Shown: positions 8,956-17,194 of the stretch, one piece after another
How positions within the stretch are numbered: position 1 is the stretch's first letter
Layout: every line of letters starts with the position of its first letter
Assembly (NCBI GenBank): GCA_028706315.1
Contig: JAQWBP010000015.1
Span: 1-47,794, forward strand
Length of the DNA: 47,794 nt
Origin: Syntrophomonadaceae bacterium
GTDB taxonomy: Bacteria > Bacillota > Syntrophomonadia > Syntrophomonadales > Syntrophomonadaceae
Direction of reading: 5' to 3'
Made by a program: the position numbers and the translations under genes
The notes under the pieces: generated by a model
Told to the model about the DNA's origin: nothing
Database searches by the model: none
The model's input: the letters and a program-made list of their open reading frames with translations, nothing else

Positions 8956-10485
8956 TTAATATCCAAGTTCTTTAAGATAGTTATCCATCTGTGCTTTAAT
9001 CTCTTCAAGTTCTTCCTTAATACTCGCTATATTTTTAGCTACTTCTTCCATATCCACTAACTCTTCTTCTTCAAAAGTATCAACATATCTTGGGATATTT
9101 AGGTTGTAATCATTCTCTTTTACTTCATCAAGAGATGCAACATAAGCGAACTTTTCAACATCTTCATAATTTTCATATGCATCAACAATTCTCTGTATAT
9201 CTTCTTCACGCAATTTATTCTGGTTCTTACCCTTTTCATAGTAGTCATCACCAGATGCATCTATAAATAGAATATCTTTTCTGTTTCTGTTCTGCTTAAA
9301 TACTAAAATGCATGCAGGAATACCAGTACCGAAGAATAGATTTGCGGGAAGTCCAATTACAGCATCTAAAAGATTCATATCGATGATTTTCTTTCTAATC
9401 TTTCCTTCACTTGCCCCTCTAAATAGTACCCCATGAGGCAATACAACACCCATTCTTCCATCTTCTGCTAATGAGTGAAGCATATGAAGAACGAAAGCAT
9501 AATCTCCTTTTGATTTTGGTGGTACTCCCCAGGAAAAGCGCTTATATGGATCTAGTGAGGCTTCCATGTTGAAATTCTTATCACTATCTTCCCCAGCAAA
9601 ACCAGATGCCCATTTATCAAGCGAAAAAGGTGGATTTGCTACAATGACTTGAAACTTCATCAACTTATCGTTTTCTAAATGCTTCGGATTAGCTAATGTG
9701 TCACCCCATTCGATTTTCGCATCATCAATATTATGCAAGAACATATTCATGCGACAAAGTGAATGCGTTTGGCCATTTCTTTCTTGTCCATAGATTTGAG
9801 CTTTCCCATTAGGAACTTTATTAAATGCTTTAATCAATAATGATCCAGAACCACAAGTAGGATCATAGATTCTATCATTTTCTTGAGGTTTTACTAATCT
9901 TGCTAAAAGCTCTGATACCTCAGCTGGGGTAAAGAACTCTCCACCCTTTTTTCCAGCATCTGAAGCAAAATTTCCTATCAAATATTCATAGGCGTTTCCT
10001 ATAACGTCATCACCTTTGAGCCTTGATGGTCTAAGGTCAAGGTCTTTAAAGTCCTCAAGTAGATTTTTCAGCATTGTATTTCGCTCTTTTGTACTACCAA
10101 GAACAGCTTCTGAATTAAAGTCTATATTTTTAAACACACCTCTTAACTTTGTCTTGTTCTCTTCTTCCACTTGTTCTAAGGCTATATTAATGATCTCACC
10201 AATCTTTGGCTGGTTTCTTTTATCATAAATATAATCAAATGTAGATCTTTCATTCAAAACAAATCTCTCATAGCGCATTTGTCTTTCTACCATTTCTACA
10301 TCATTATTATACTTTTCCATCATTTCTTGCCTACGTTCTTTATATATATCACTAACATACTTTATAAACAGCATAACTAAAATGTAGTCCTTATAGATAG
10401 CTGAATCTATTTTACCTCTAAATGTATCACACGCTCTCCATAGAGTTCCATTTATTTCTTCCTGAGTTAGCATTTTAATCTCCAT
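8956..10485 (-). CDS. hsdM: Type I DNA adenine methyltransferase subunit M
   Basis: HsdM transfers methyl groups from S-adenosylmethionine to adenine N6 when in complex with HsdS. The 509-aa protein shows an N-terminal helical domain, the SAM-binding motif I DPTCGSGSLL (about 208-217) and the catalytic motif IV NPPF (284-287). GKKGGEFFTP, typical of this family, lies just upstream. The C-terminal 40 residues are a predicted coiled coil (VAKNIASIKEELEEI) that would contact HsdS. The start at 10485 follows GGAGG with 8-nt spacing and overlaps the end of the upstream half-hsdS by 11 nt, so translation is probably coupled. Confidence 0.95.
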   Translation of the reverse strand: MEIKMLTQEEINGTLWRACDTFRGKIDSAIYKDYILVMLFIKYVSDIYKERRQEMMEKYNNDVEMVERQMRYERFVLNERSTFDYIYDKRNQPKIGEIINIALEQVEEENKTKLRGVFKNIDFNSEAVLGSTKERNTMLKNLLEDFKDLDLRPSRLKGDDVIGNAYEYLIGNFASDAGKKGGEFFTPAEVSELLARLVKPQENDRIYDPTCGSGSLLIKAFNKVPNGKAQIYGQERNGQTHSLCRMNMFLHNIDDAKIEWGDTLANPKHLENDKLMKFQVIVANPPFSLDKWASGFAGEDSDKNFNMEASLDPYKRFSWGVPPKSKGDYAFVLHMLHSLAEDGRMGVVLPHGVLFRGASEGKIRKKIIDMNLLDAVIGLPANLFFGTGIPACILVFKQNRNRKDILFIDASGDDYYEKGKNQNKLREEDIQRIVDAYENYEDVEKFAYVASLDEVKENDYNLNIPRYVDTFEEEELVDMEEVAKNIASIKEELEEIKAQMDNYLKELGY

Positions 10486-11092
10486 GATTTAAACCTCCAG
10501 TAATCATATTCTCTAATATGATTTGATTTCTTTTATTGTTTTCTTTAATTAATAATTGAAGTAATCTTTTTTCTCTCATCATCAATTCATTAAGAGCCAC
10601 AGTTTGTTCCTGCATACTCATATCCGGAAGCATAATCTCAAATTCTTTAAAAGCAGATGTTTTAAGAATTTGAATTGCAGTACCTCTTGCTTCTCTCATA
10701 TATTGCTTTTTCATTTTATTGCTATTGAGATACAAGCTTAAATAAGATGGTAAAATATCATTACTATTAATTCTTATTACTACGAAAAGAGATGGTATCA
10801 ATATCCCTTCACTTGCTTCATCTATTGTAATTGATGTAAAAGGCATACTGAGTCGAACAACAATATCACCTTTTGAAGTAATATATTTACTTTCAATTTT
10901 TTCACTTGCTTTAAAGGAATCAAGTTCTTCTTTCACTAGATAACCGTCTTCATCAAAGCTCTTTAAAGTAAGAATACGATATTGAATTGCATCCACATCA
11001 CCTGGTGGAGCTTCTTTTCTTTTAATTACTTGACCTGTTGTAATACTCGATATATCTCCTAGTTTTACAATTTTAATAAACCACACCTCCAA
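10475..11092 (-). CDS. Half-length HsdS: one target-recognition domain
   Basis: This is a single-domain version of HsdS (about 200 aa): one target-recognition domain followed by one helical repeat (LMMREKRLLQLLIKENNKRNQ). Half-S proteins can dimerise in some type I systems, so it may give the methylase a second specificity. It may instead be the remnant of a full hsdS. The start is odd. The only canonical in-frame codon is TTG at 11092, but that TTG lies upstream of the perfect SD GGAGGTG (11090-11084). The codon at correct 8-nt spacing is ATT (11077). It is the first gene of the hsd operon and overlaps hsdM by 11 nt. Confidence 0.8.
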   Translation of the reverse strand: MEVWFIKIVKLGDISSITTGQVIKRKEAPPGDVDAIQYRILTLKSFDEDGYLVKEELDSFKASEKIESKYITSKGDIVVRLSMPFTSITIDEASEGILIPSLFVVIRINSNDILPSYLSLYLNSNKMKKQYMREARGTAIQILKTSAFKEFEIMLPDMSMQEQTVALNELMMREKRLLQLLIKENNKRNQIILENMITGGLNHGD

Positions 11093-11109
11093 TATTGTTA
11101 TTTTTTAAT

Positions 11110-11165
11110 TAGTACAATTACATTTTATATAAATATCCATCTCTTGTCAATACTTTATTGTACTA
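11110..11165. promoter_or_regulatory. Inverted repeats bracketing the hsd promoter
   Basis: TAGTACAAT (11110-11118) and ATTGTACTA (11157-11165) are perfect 9-bp inverted copies. One lies downstream of the -10 and one upstream of the -35. Each has a GTAC core, so each could be a separate operator, or the pair could form a loop. No regulator gene is next to them. The remaining 11166-11370 stretch is AT-rich and I see no gene in it. Confidence 0.5.
11122..11150 (-). promoter_or_regulatory. Sigma-A promoter of the hsd operon
   Basis: On the minus strand TTGACA (11150-11145), a 17-bp spacer and TAAAAT (11127-11122) form a near-consensus promoter. Transcription would start near 11115, about 40 nt before the first hsd gene. 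Confidence 0.75.
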
Positions 11166-11373
11166 TCTCAAAAATAACACAATGTCTTCTGAAATGTTTT
11201 TACGTGTGATGACTTTTATTTTCAAAATACATATTCTTAGTCTTCTAATATTTCATAATAAAACTTATTTTATTTCATTCGCTTACTATTACATCCATCC
11301 TGTCTCCTCAACCCTACTAATTTATCTATTCTGTCCACTCACCCCTACCTAATTTCAGACTCATTTTTACCAC

Positions 11374-11416
11374 AAAAAAACACCCTCGATTATTTCCATG
11401 AACACATATCGAGGGT
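11374..11416 (-). terminator. Terminator after the rRNA methyltransferase gene
   Basis: ACCCTCGAT (11382-11390) pairs with ATCGAGGGT (11408-11416). On the minus strand the stem is followed by GTTTTTTTG. It lies about 65 nt after the gene's stop. Confidence 0.85.
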
Positions 11417-11481
11417 ATAAGTCGAGTTGACAGATTTACTTTTATTTTGTAAAACCAAGTATTTTCAATACTTTCCAGACT

Positions 11482-12738
11482 TTATTCCTTAGACATCAAT
11501 ACTACCGTCTCCACGTGATACGTCTGCGGAAACATATCCACTGGTTGAACCTCGGAGGAAAGATATCCGTGTTCAGCAAAAACAGCCAGATCTCTAGCTA
11601 GAGTTCCGGGGTTGCAGGAAACGTAGATTATTTTGCCCGGCTCTTTTTTTACAACTGATGTAATAGTCTCTGGTTTACAACCACTTCGGGGAGGATCGAG
11701 AATGGCTATATCGTAGTTGATGTCAAGCTGAGGTAGAACAGTTTCGCAGGGGCCGCAAATAAATTGGCAGTTTTCCTGGTGATTTTCTTCGGCATTCATT
11801 CGGGCATCCCTAATGGCAGGGGCAAAGCTTTCTACGCCTGTAACCTTTGCGGCGTAAGGTGCCAGGTTTAGAGCTATACTGCCGATACCACAGAAAGCGT
11901 CCAAAATTTGCTCACTATCATTAAGATTCGCATAAGATTTTATAATGTTAATTAGTTTTTCTGTCTGCTCATTATTTACCTGAAAAAAAGCCTGTGGAGA
12001 TAGCATATACTTGGTATTACCAATATGAGGTGACAGGTATTTTAAGCCCAATAGGTGTTTTTCTTTATTATTATTTACCGTATAAATGGAGTCTACTAAG
12101 TTAGATAAGGTTTTAATATGATTGGGGGCTATTTCACCTTCAAGGTTATATAATACAAGCATAATTTGGTTTTCTGCCCGGGCCTCACGTATAACCATAC
12201 TAGTTCTTTTAGTGACAGGAAGATCATTAAGCATCGATTGTAGTAAATCGGTAACTTGCTGCATTTTATCAGATATTAAATTACACTGTTTTATAGGAAT
12301 AATAGTATGACTGCCACCCTGATAATAACCCAGAAATGGCTTTTTACCTGGTCCCCCGCCTACATGCCAGGTTACTTTATTACGATATTGCCAGGGATAT
12401 TCCATACCCACCACCGGGTTAATATCTGTTACTATTTTAGCTATTCTTAATATATTATCGGCAACTGTCTGTCTTTTTAGTTCCAGCTGTCTCTTATAGG
12501 TAACATGCTGGTAAGCGCAACCACCACACGAGTAATAGTGAGGACAAATAGGTTTAATGCGGTCAGGTGACGGCTCGTCTATATGCACCAGTTCTGCCCG
12601 GGCATAACGTTTTTTATCTGCTTTAATTTTTATAGTTACCTTTTCTCCTGGAAGGGTAAAGGGGACAAAGACAGCTTTCCCCTGTATTCTGGCTACACCC
12701 TCACCATTGTGGCTTATACCTTCAATAATACACTGCAT
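11482..12738 (-). CDS. rlmD: 23S rRNA (uracil-C5)-methyltransferase, RumA/RlmD/RlmCD family
   Basis: This enzyme makes m5U in 23S rRNA using SAM. The 418-aa protein has an N-terminal TRAM domain (residues 1-55), then a cysteine cluster CPHYYSCGGCAYQH (about 66-79) that would bind a [4Fe-4S] cluster. The C-terminal SAM methyltransferase shows LDAFCGIGSIALNLA (motif I), ILDPPRSGCKPE (motif IV) and the catalytic Cys in YVSCNPGTLARDL. In Gram-positive bacteria one such enzyme (RlmCD) often does both U747 and U1939; which sites this copy modifies cannot be told. It is monocistronic between two terminators. Confidence 0.93.
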   Translation of the reverse strand: MQCIIEGISHNGEGVARIQGKAVFVPFTLPGEKVTIKIKADKKRYARAELVHIDEPSPDRIKPICPHYYSCGGCAYQHVTYKRQLELKRQTVADNILRIAKIVTDINPVVGMEYPWQYRNKVTWHVGGGPGKKPFLGYYQGGSHTIIPIKQCNLISDKMQQVTDLLQSMLNDLPVTKRTSMVIREARAENQIMLVLYNLEGEIAPNHIKTLSNLVDSIYTVNNNKEKHLLGLKYLSPHIGNTKYMLSPQAFFQVNNEQTEKLINIIKSYANLNDSEQILDAFCGIGSIALNLAPYAAKVTGVESFAPAIRDARMNAEENHQENCQFICGPCETVLPQLDINYDIAILDPPRSGCKPETITSVVKKEPGKIIYVSCNPGTLARDLAVFAEHGYLSSEVQPVDMFPQTYHVETVVLMSKE

Positions 12739-12783
12739 TAGTATCCTCCCAATGTTTTGGTCTACTGGTAATAAGTAATAACT

Positions 12784-12820
12784 AAAAAGCGGGCAGTAGT
12801 TATTATACTACTCCCCGCTT
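12784..12820 (-). terminator. Terminator after iorB
   Basis: A long stem (AAGCGGG...AGTAGT against ACTACT...CCCGCTT) is followed on the minus strand by TTTTTAG. It lies 17 nt after the iorB stop and closes the iorAB operon. Confidence 0.85.
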
Positions 12821-12836
12821 ACTGCTAGCTCTTATT

Positions 12837-13421
12837 TTAAGAAAATAATTTATACCCTTCATTAAATGCTCGCAGGTTGATGTCGAGCGCTTTGGCTGGT
12901 ACTAACTCTTTTATAGCATTTTCTACTTTATCAGCTGGTATTCCTATAGCCCAGCTGAGTACACCCACCAAAGCTACATTAGCTGCTCTGGCATTTCCGC
13001 AGGCTACAGCAATATCAGTCGCATTGACTTCTCTAGTTTTCGCTACATGCTGTTTAATTTTGTCAACTATATCTTCAGGGTATTTAGCTTTGCCGCTCAT
13101 AACAGGCAGTGGGTCGACTCTGGCATTATTGATTAGAATCATGCCATCTTTTTTAAGGTAGTCTAACCAGCGCGCCGCTTCCAGTTTTTCGAAAGCGAGT
13201 ATGATGTCAGCATCACCCTTTTTAATAATGGGAGAATATATCTTTTCACCGAACCTCACCTGGGATACTACACTGCCACCTCTCTGTGCCATACCATGAA
13301 TTTCTGAAACTTTTACATCATGGCCCATGTCAACTGCTACTTTAGCAATAATTCGACTAGTTAGCAGTGTACCCTGTCCCCCTACGCCTACTATCATAAT
13401 ATTTGTTGTTTGGCTTTGCAT
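12837..13421 (-). CDS. iorB: Indolepyruvate:ferredoxin oxidoreductase, beta subunit
   Basis: IorB (194 aa) is the gamma-type domain of the 2-oxoacid:ferredoxin oxidoreductases. It starts with the typical MIVGVGGQGTLLTSRI and has the EIHGMAQRGGSVVSQVR segment of the family. With IorA it oxidises aryl pyruvates (indolepyruvate, phenylpyruvate, hydroxyphenylpyruvate) to aryl-acetyl-CoA while reducing ferredoxin, in the cytoplasm. The ATG is 2 nt after the iorA stop and its SD GGAGGG lies inside the iorA end. Expression is thus coupled to iorA. Confidence 0.95.
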   Translation of the reverse strand: MQSQTTNIMIVGVGGQGTLLTSRIIAKVAVDMGHDVKVSEIHGMAQRGGSVVSQVRFGEKIYSPIIKKGDADIILAFEKLEAARWLDYLKKDGMILINNARVDPLPVMSGKAKYPEDIVDKIKQHVAKTREVNATDIAVACGNARAANVALVGVLSWAIGIPADKVENAIKELVPAKALDINLRAFNEGYKLFS

Positions 13422-13423
13422 AA

Positions 13424-15166
13424 TTATCCCTCCACAACTTTAATAGCATCAAAAGTACAAACCTGGGGGCAAAGCCCACAGCTTACACATGTATTAGGAT
13501 TTATGGCTGCCTTTTTATCATCATCAATAAAATATATCCCGGTACATCCAACTTTTAAGCATAATTTGCAGCCTTTACACTTTTCTTCATCAACATAGAA
13601 CCTTTCTTTGATCGGAGTTTTATGAAGAAGAGCGCAAGGACGTTTAGCTATAATAACTGAAGGTTCTCTCCTGCCTAGTTCTTCTTTTAATGCGGTTTCT
13701 AATTCTTTAAGATTCAGAGGATCAACAACTCTGATATTATTAATGCCAATAGCCCTTACCATAGCCTCAATATCAAGTTTTCTAGTTTCCTGCCTGGTAA
13801 TCGTCACTCCGGTGGCCGGATGGTCCTGGTGTCCGGTCATAGCCGTGGTATCATTATCTAGAATTAGTACTGTTGAGGTACCCTGGTTATAAACTACATC
13901 TATTAAAGCAGTGATACCAGAATGTACGAACGTCGAGTCACCAATTACGGCTACTAGTTTACCCGCGAATTCTTCTCCGCGAGCTTTTTCCATGCCAAGT
14001 GCAGTTCCTATACTGGCACCCATACAAATACATGCATCCATGCCTTCCAGTGGACTAAGTGCTCCTAGTGTATAACACCCAATATCGCCCATAACAGTAA
14101 GTTTCATTTTTCTTAAAGTATAAAATACGCCACGATGCGGACAGCCTGGGCACATTAAAGGTGGCCGACCCGGGATTTGCTTGTCCAAACCATAGCCAGG
14201 ATTCAACTGAATGCCAGCGATACGCTCTTCAATTAATTCCGGGCTGTATTCGCCGATGAGGGAGAAATGCTCTTTCCCCTCAACTTTAATTCCCCATGCT
14301 TTTATCTGATCTTCAATTACCGGCTCAAGTTCTTCGATTACAATAAGTTTATCTACTTCCTGGGCAAAAGAACGGATCAATTTTTCCGGTAAAGGATTTA
14401 CCATACCTAATTTTAATACTGAAACATGGGGAAGAACTTCCTTAACATACTGATAAACAACACCGCTAGTAATAATGCCTAGGCTCTTGTCGCCCCATTC
14501 TATGCGGTTAAGATCAGTTGTTTCCGCAAATTCTTTTAAGCCCAGCATGCGTTTTTCAACTTCGACATGTCTTCCCCGGGCATATCCCGGTAACATAACA
14601 TATTTCGGCGCATCTTTCTTATAGTCTTTAATTCCTAACTCAAGACATTCGCCTTCTTCAACCAGGGTCTGGGAATGTGCTAACCGGGTAGTTATACGCA
14701 GCATTACTGGTGTATCAAATTTTTCACTAATATCAAATGCCAGCTTAGTGAAATCTTTAGCTTCTAAGCTATCTGATGGTTCAATAACTGGTAATTTAGC
14801 AAATTTTCCATAGCCACGATTATCTTGTTCATTTTGTGATGAGTGCATGCCAGGGTCATCAGCTGATACTATTACTAAGCCACCATTAACACCAGTATAA
14901 GAAAATGTATAAAGTGGATCAGCGGCCACATTGACACCTACATGTTTCATAGTCACCAGAGTTCTGGCTCCACCGATTGAAGCTCCAGCGGCAACCTCTA
15001 GAGCAACCTTCTCATTAGGCGCCCACTCTGCGTAAACATTATCATACGTGGAGAATTTAGTTACTATTTCTGTACTGGGGGTACCAGGGTAAGCAGTGGC
15101 AACTGTCGCACCAGCTTCATAAGCTCCCCTGGCTATAGCTTCATTGCCTATCATAAGTCGCTTCAT
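13424..15166 (-). CDS. iorA: Indolepyruvate:ferredoxin oxidoreductase, alpha subunit
   Basis: IorA (580 aa) carries the TPP site and the iron-sulfur clusters. The N-terminal half has the pyruvate-oxidoreductase fold (ATAYPGTPSTEI near residue 21). The TPP-binding motif is GDSTFVHSGITALID and continues to LILDNDTTAMTGHQDHP. The C-terminus holds a ferredoxin domain with two [4Fe-4S] motifs, CKGCKLC and CVSCGLC. The start ATG at 15166 follows GAGGAGG with 6-nt spacing; a longer frame to 15190 lacks an SD. A structured leader precedes it. The operon points to fermentation of aromatic amino acids or reverse aryl-acid assimilation. Confidence 0.95.
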   Translation of the reverse strand: MKRLMIGNEAIARGAYEAGATVATAYPGTPSTEIVTKFSTYDNVYAEWAPNEKVALEVAAGASIGGARTLVTMKHVGVNVAADPLYTFSYTGVNGGLVIVSADDPGMHSSQNEQDNRGYGKFAKLPVIEPSDSLEAKDFTKLAFDISEKFDTPVMLRITTRLAHSQTLVEEGECLELGIKDYKKDAPKYVMLPGYARGRHVEVEKRMLGLKEFAETTDLNRIEWGDKSLGIITSGVVYQYVKEVLPHVSVLKLGMVNPLPEKLIRSFAQEVDKLIVIEELEPVIEDQIKAWGIKVEGKEHFSLIGEYSPELIEERIAGIQLNPGYGLDKQIPGRPPLMCPGCPHRGVFYTLRKMKLTVMGDIGCYTLGALSPLEGMDACICMGASIGTALGMEKARGEEFAGKLVAVIGDSTFVHSGITALIDVVYNQGTSTVLILDNDTTAMTGHQDHPATGVTITRQETRKLDIEAMVRAIGINNIRVVDPLNLKELETALKEELGRREPSVIIAKRPCALLHKTPIKERFYVDEEKCKGCKLCLKVGCTGIYFIDDDKKAAINPNTCVSCGLCPQVCTFDAIKVVEG

Positions 15167-15328
15167 TATATTCCTCCTCTTAGCCCACAAACTTTAAAAT
15201 ATATAAAGCCTCTCACCCGCATTGGGAAAAGAGGCAAAAAGTCCTCCCGCTATTAACAACTTTCAGGGTAAAATATACACTCCCAATAACTAAAATTGAT
15301 ATTACCATATATACTTTCATTATGTAAA
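15167..15328 (-). promoter_or_regulatory. iorAB promoter and structured leader
   Basis: A promoter reads TTTACA (15328-15323), 18-bp spacer, TAATAT (15304-15299). The ~125-nt leader contains a hairpin GCCTCT/AGAGGC (15208-15235 on the plus strand) whose loop includes TCCCAAT on the RNA. An exact complement, ATTGGGA (15287-15281), lies 55-60 nt upstream in the RNA. The two can pair across the hairpin as a pseudoknot or as an exclusive alternative. I do not recognise a known riboswitch class. Confidence 0.45.
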
Positions 15329-15349
15329 CGATAAAGTTCCTGTTTGTAT

Positions 15350-15895
15350 CTAGGAACTTATCAATAAACGTTTTTCATTCCATTCATAAATCACTTCGCT
15401 GATAATCTTACTCATGTGATACACATCTTTTAGTGAGCCATAGTGGATATATTCAGGACGTTTTTTATCAAATTCTGAACCTACAATACCAGTTATGGCA
15501 ATATCCCCTACCGGCGGTAACCGTCTGGACAAGGCTTTACCGGGTATTAGAGCTCCCTGGCGTATTTTTATGGTACCCAGGTCTTCTTTTTTGCCCAAAG
15601 ATGCATCTATAGCTACCTGTAAATGGCCAGGATATGCAGCTTTAATTAATTGCAGTTCCCGCACTAAATTCTTAGCGTGTAAAGGGGTATCTAAAGAGCC
15701 ATAAATCAACAGTTCCGGGCATTTTCCCAGCAGCATTGAACCGGCTAGTGGTCCCAGACAATCTAGAATATGCCGGTCGGAACCGATAAAAATAAATAGC
15801 GGTTCTAATTCGCTCCCAGCTAAACAATTAGTCAAGGTGGCAACTAATTGGGTTTTTATATCCAAATCAGCATAATGTTTCTTCACCAGCAGCAT
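15350..15895 (-). CDS. yyaC: Sporulation protein YyaC (germination-protease-like fold)
   Basis: The 181-aa protein matches the YyaC/DUF1256 family: FIFIGSDRHILDCLGPLAGSM near the start, then IDASLGKKEDLGTI and IAITGIVG. It is related to the GPR spore protease and is thought to act during sporulation as a protease or chaperone of spore proteins. Its presence is the best evidence here for an endospore former. It starts 10 nt after hisC, whose terminal AAGGGG may serve as its SD. Confidence 0.88.
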   Translation of the reverse strand: MLLVKKHYADLDIKTQLVATLTNCLAGSELEPLFIFIGSDRHILDCLGPLAGSMLLGKCPELLIYGSLDTPLHAKNLVRELQLIKAAYPGHLQVAIDASLGKKEDLGTIKIRQGALIPGKALSRRLPPVGDIAITGIVGSEFDKKRPEYIHYGSLKDVYHMSKIISEVIYEWNEKRLLISS

Positions 15896-15904
15896 AAGCT
15901 GAAA

Positions 15905-17008
15905 CTACCCCTTCAAAACATGTTTTAAACTAGTTATAAACCTTTGATTGTCTTCCATAGTACCAATTGTTACCCTAATAAACGTCGGATATCCAAAAAT
16001 ATCACCGGTACGAATAATAACACCCTGGCGCAATAATTGGTTAAAAACCTCTCGACAATCCCGGCCAGTATCAACAAAGATGAAATTAGCATCTGTCTCT
16101 ATATACTGTAGTCCCATTTTAGTAAATTCGCTATAGAGGTATTTTTTCCCTTGTGCATTTAATTTCTGACTTTTGGCTACATGTTCTTTATCATCAATCG
16201 CAGCGGTGGCGCCAATTTGGGCCATCATATTCACATTGAACGGTTCGGTAACACGCTGGATAGCACTTGCTATCTCGGGTGTAGTTAGAGCATAGCCTAC
16301 GCGTAAGGCTGCCAGTCCATATATTTTAGAAAATGTGCGTAAAACTATTGCGTTTCTTCCTTCGAGTACATAACTCAGTCCACTTTGATAGCTGGCATTT
16401 TCAACATATTCGTAATACGCCTCGTCAAAAATAACTAGCACATGATCAGGAATCTGGTCCATAAAATCTTTAATTTCTTCCCCACTAACGATTGAACCAG
16501 TTGGGTTATTAGGATTACAGATATAAAGAAGTTTAGTTTTTTCATTTATAGCTGCCAACATTGCTTTTAAGTCATGTTTAAAATCTATTACTGGTACAAC
16601 TACACATTTTGCGCCCATAATGGTTGCGGCAAATTCATATTCAGCAAAAGTCGGTTGGGCAAAAATAACTTCGTCACCTTTATTAAGAAAAGTTTCTGAT
16701 ATGAGCCTAAAGAGTTCATCTGAGCCATTGCCCACTAAAATTCCTGGTTCACTTATACCTGTTGCTAATACTAATTTACTTTTAAGATTGTAACAGTTAC
16801 TGTCAGGATATATATGCAGTTTATCCAGGTTTTCACTTATAGCTTTAATCGCTTTAGGTGCTCCACCAAGCGGGTTTTCGTTGGACGCCATCTTGATTAT
16901 ATCATCTAGGCCTAGTTCCCGTTTTACTTCTTCTATAGGCTTACCTGGAACGTATGTTTTTAAATTAAATATTTCCGGCCTAGCTGTATCATTTATAAAA
17001 TTACTCAC
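15905..17008 (-). CDS. hisC: Histidinol-phosphate aminotransferase
   Basis: HisC converts imidazole-acetol phosphate and glutamate to histidinol phosphate; many HisC enzymes also transaminate aromatic amino acids. The 367-aa fold-type I aminotransferase shows the MASNENPLG entry motif (about residue 40), YICNPNNPTG, VIFDEAYYEY and the PLP-binding lysine in RTFSKIYGLAALRVGY. The start is GTG at 17008 behind AGGAGG. No other his genes are nearby. It lies next to iorAB (after yyaC), so a role in aromatic amino-acid transamination feeding IorAB is possible. The two are separate transcripts by position. Confidence 0.9.
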   Translation of the reverse strand: MSNFINDTARPEIFNLKTYVPGKPIEEVKRELGLDDIIKMASNENPLGGAPKAIKAISENLDKLHIYPDSNCYNLKSKLVLATGISEPGILVGNGSDELFRLISETFLNKGDEVIFAQPTFAEYEFAATIMGAKCVVVPVIDFKHDLKAMLAAINEKTKLLYICNPNNPTGSIVSGEEIKDFMDQIPDHVLVIFDEAYYEYVENASYQSGLSYVLEGRNAIVLRTFSKIYGLAALRVGYALTTPEIASAIQRVTEPFNVNMMAQIGATAAIDDKEHVAKSQKLNAQGKKYLYSEFTKMGLQYIETDANFIFVDTGRDCREVFNQLLRQGVIIRTGDIFGYPTFIRVTIGTMEDNQRFITSLKHVLKG

Positions 17009-17122
17009 TCCTAGTCCTCCTATTTATAGATTCGCAAGTCGGCAATTAATCGAGCCGCTCCTGCGCTTCTTTAGCTGTTATGTAGGTAAAACATTATAAA
17101 ATAAAAAGCTCTTATTTAAATT

Positions 17123-17148
17123 GGTAACCGGGTATATACCCGGTTACC
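17123..17148. terminator. Perfect 26-bp palindromic hairpin, likely terminator
   Basis: GGTAACCGGGTAT and its exact complement form a 13-bp stem 47 nt after the symporter stop. The following minus-strand sequence is only moderately T-rich (AATTTAAATAAG). Confidence 0.55.
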
Positions 17149-17194
17149 AGCAAACTAAAATATTCTAAAATATTATAGTATTCATCTGCTTAAA

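Noticed and set aside
4540-11092. Phase-variable inverting hsdS locus
   Set aside because: Both hsdS genes lie on the same strand and there is no recombinase gene or obvious inverted repeat between them.
11158-11352. 64-aa plus-strand frame in the gap before the hsd promoter
   Set aside because: Starts with TTG inside an operator repeat, has no SD, and its AT-rich composition gives a meaningless hydrophobic protein.
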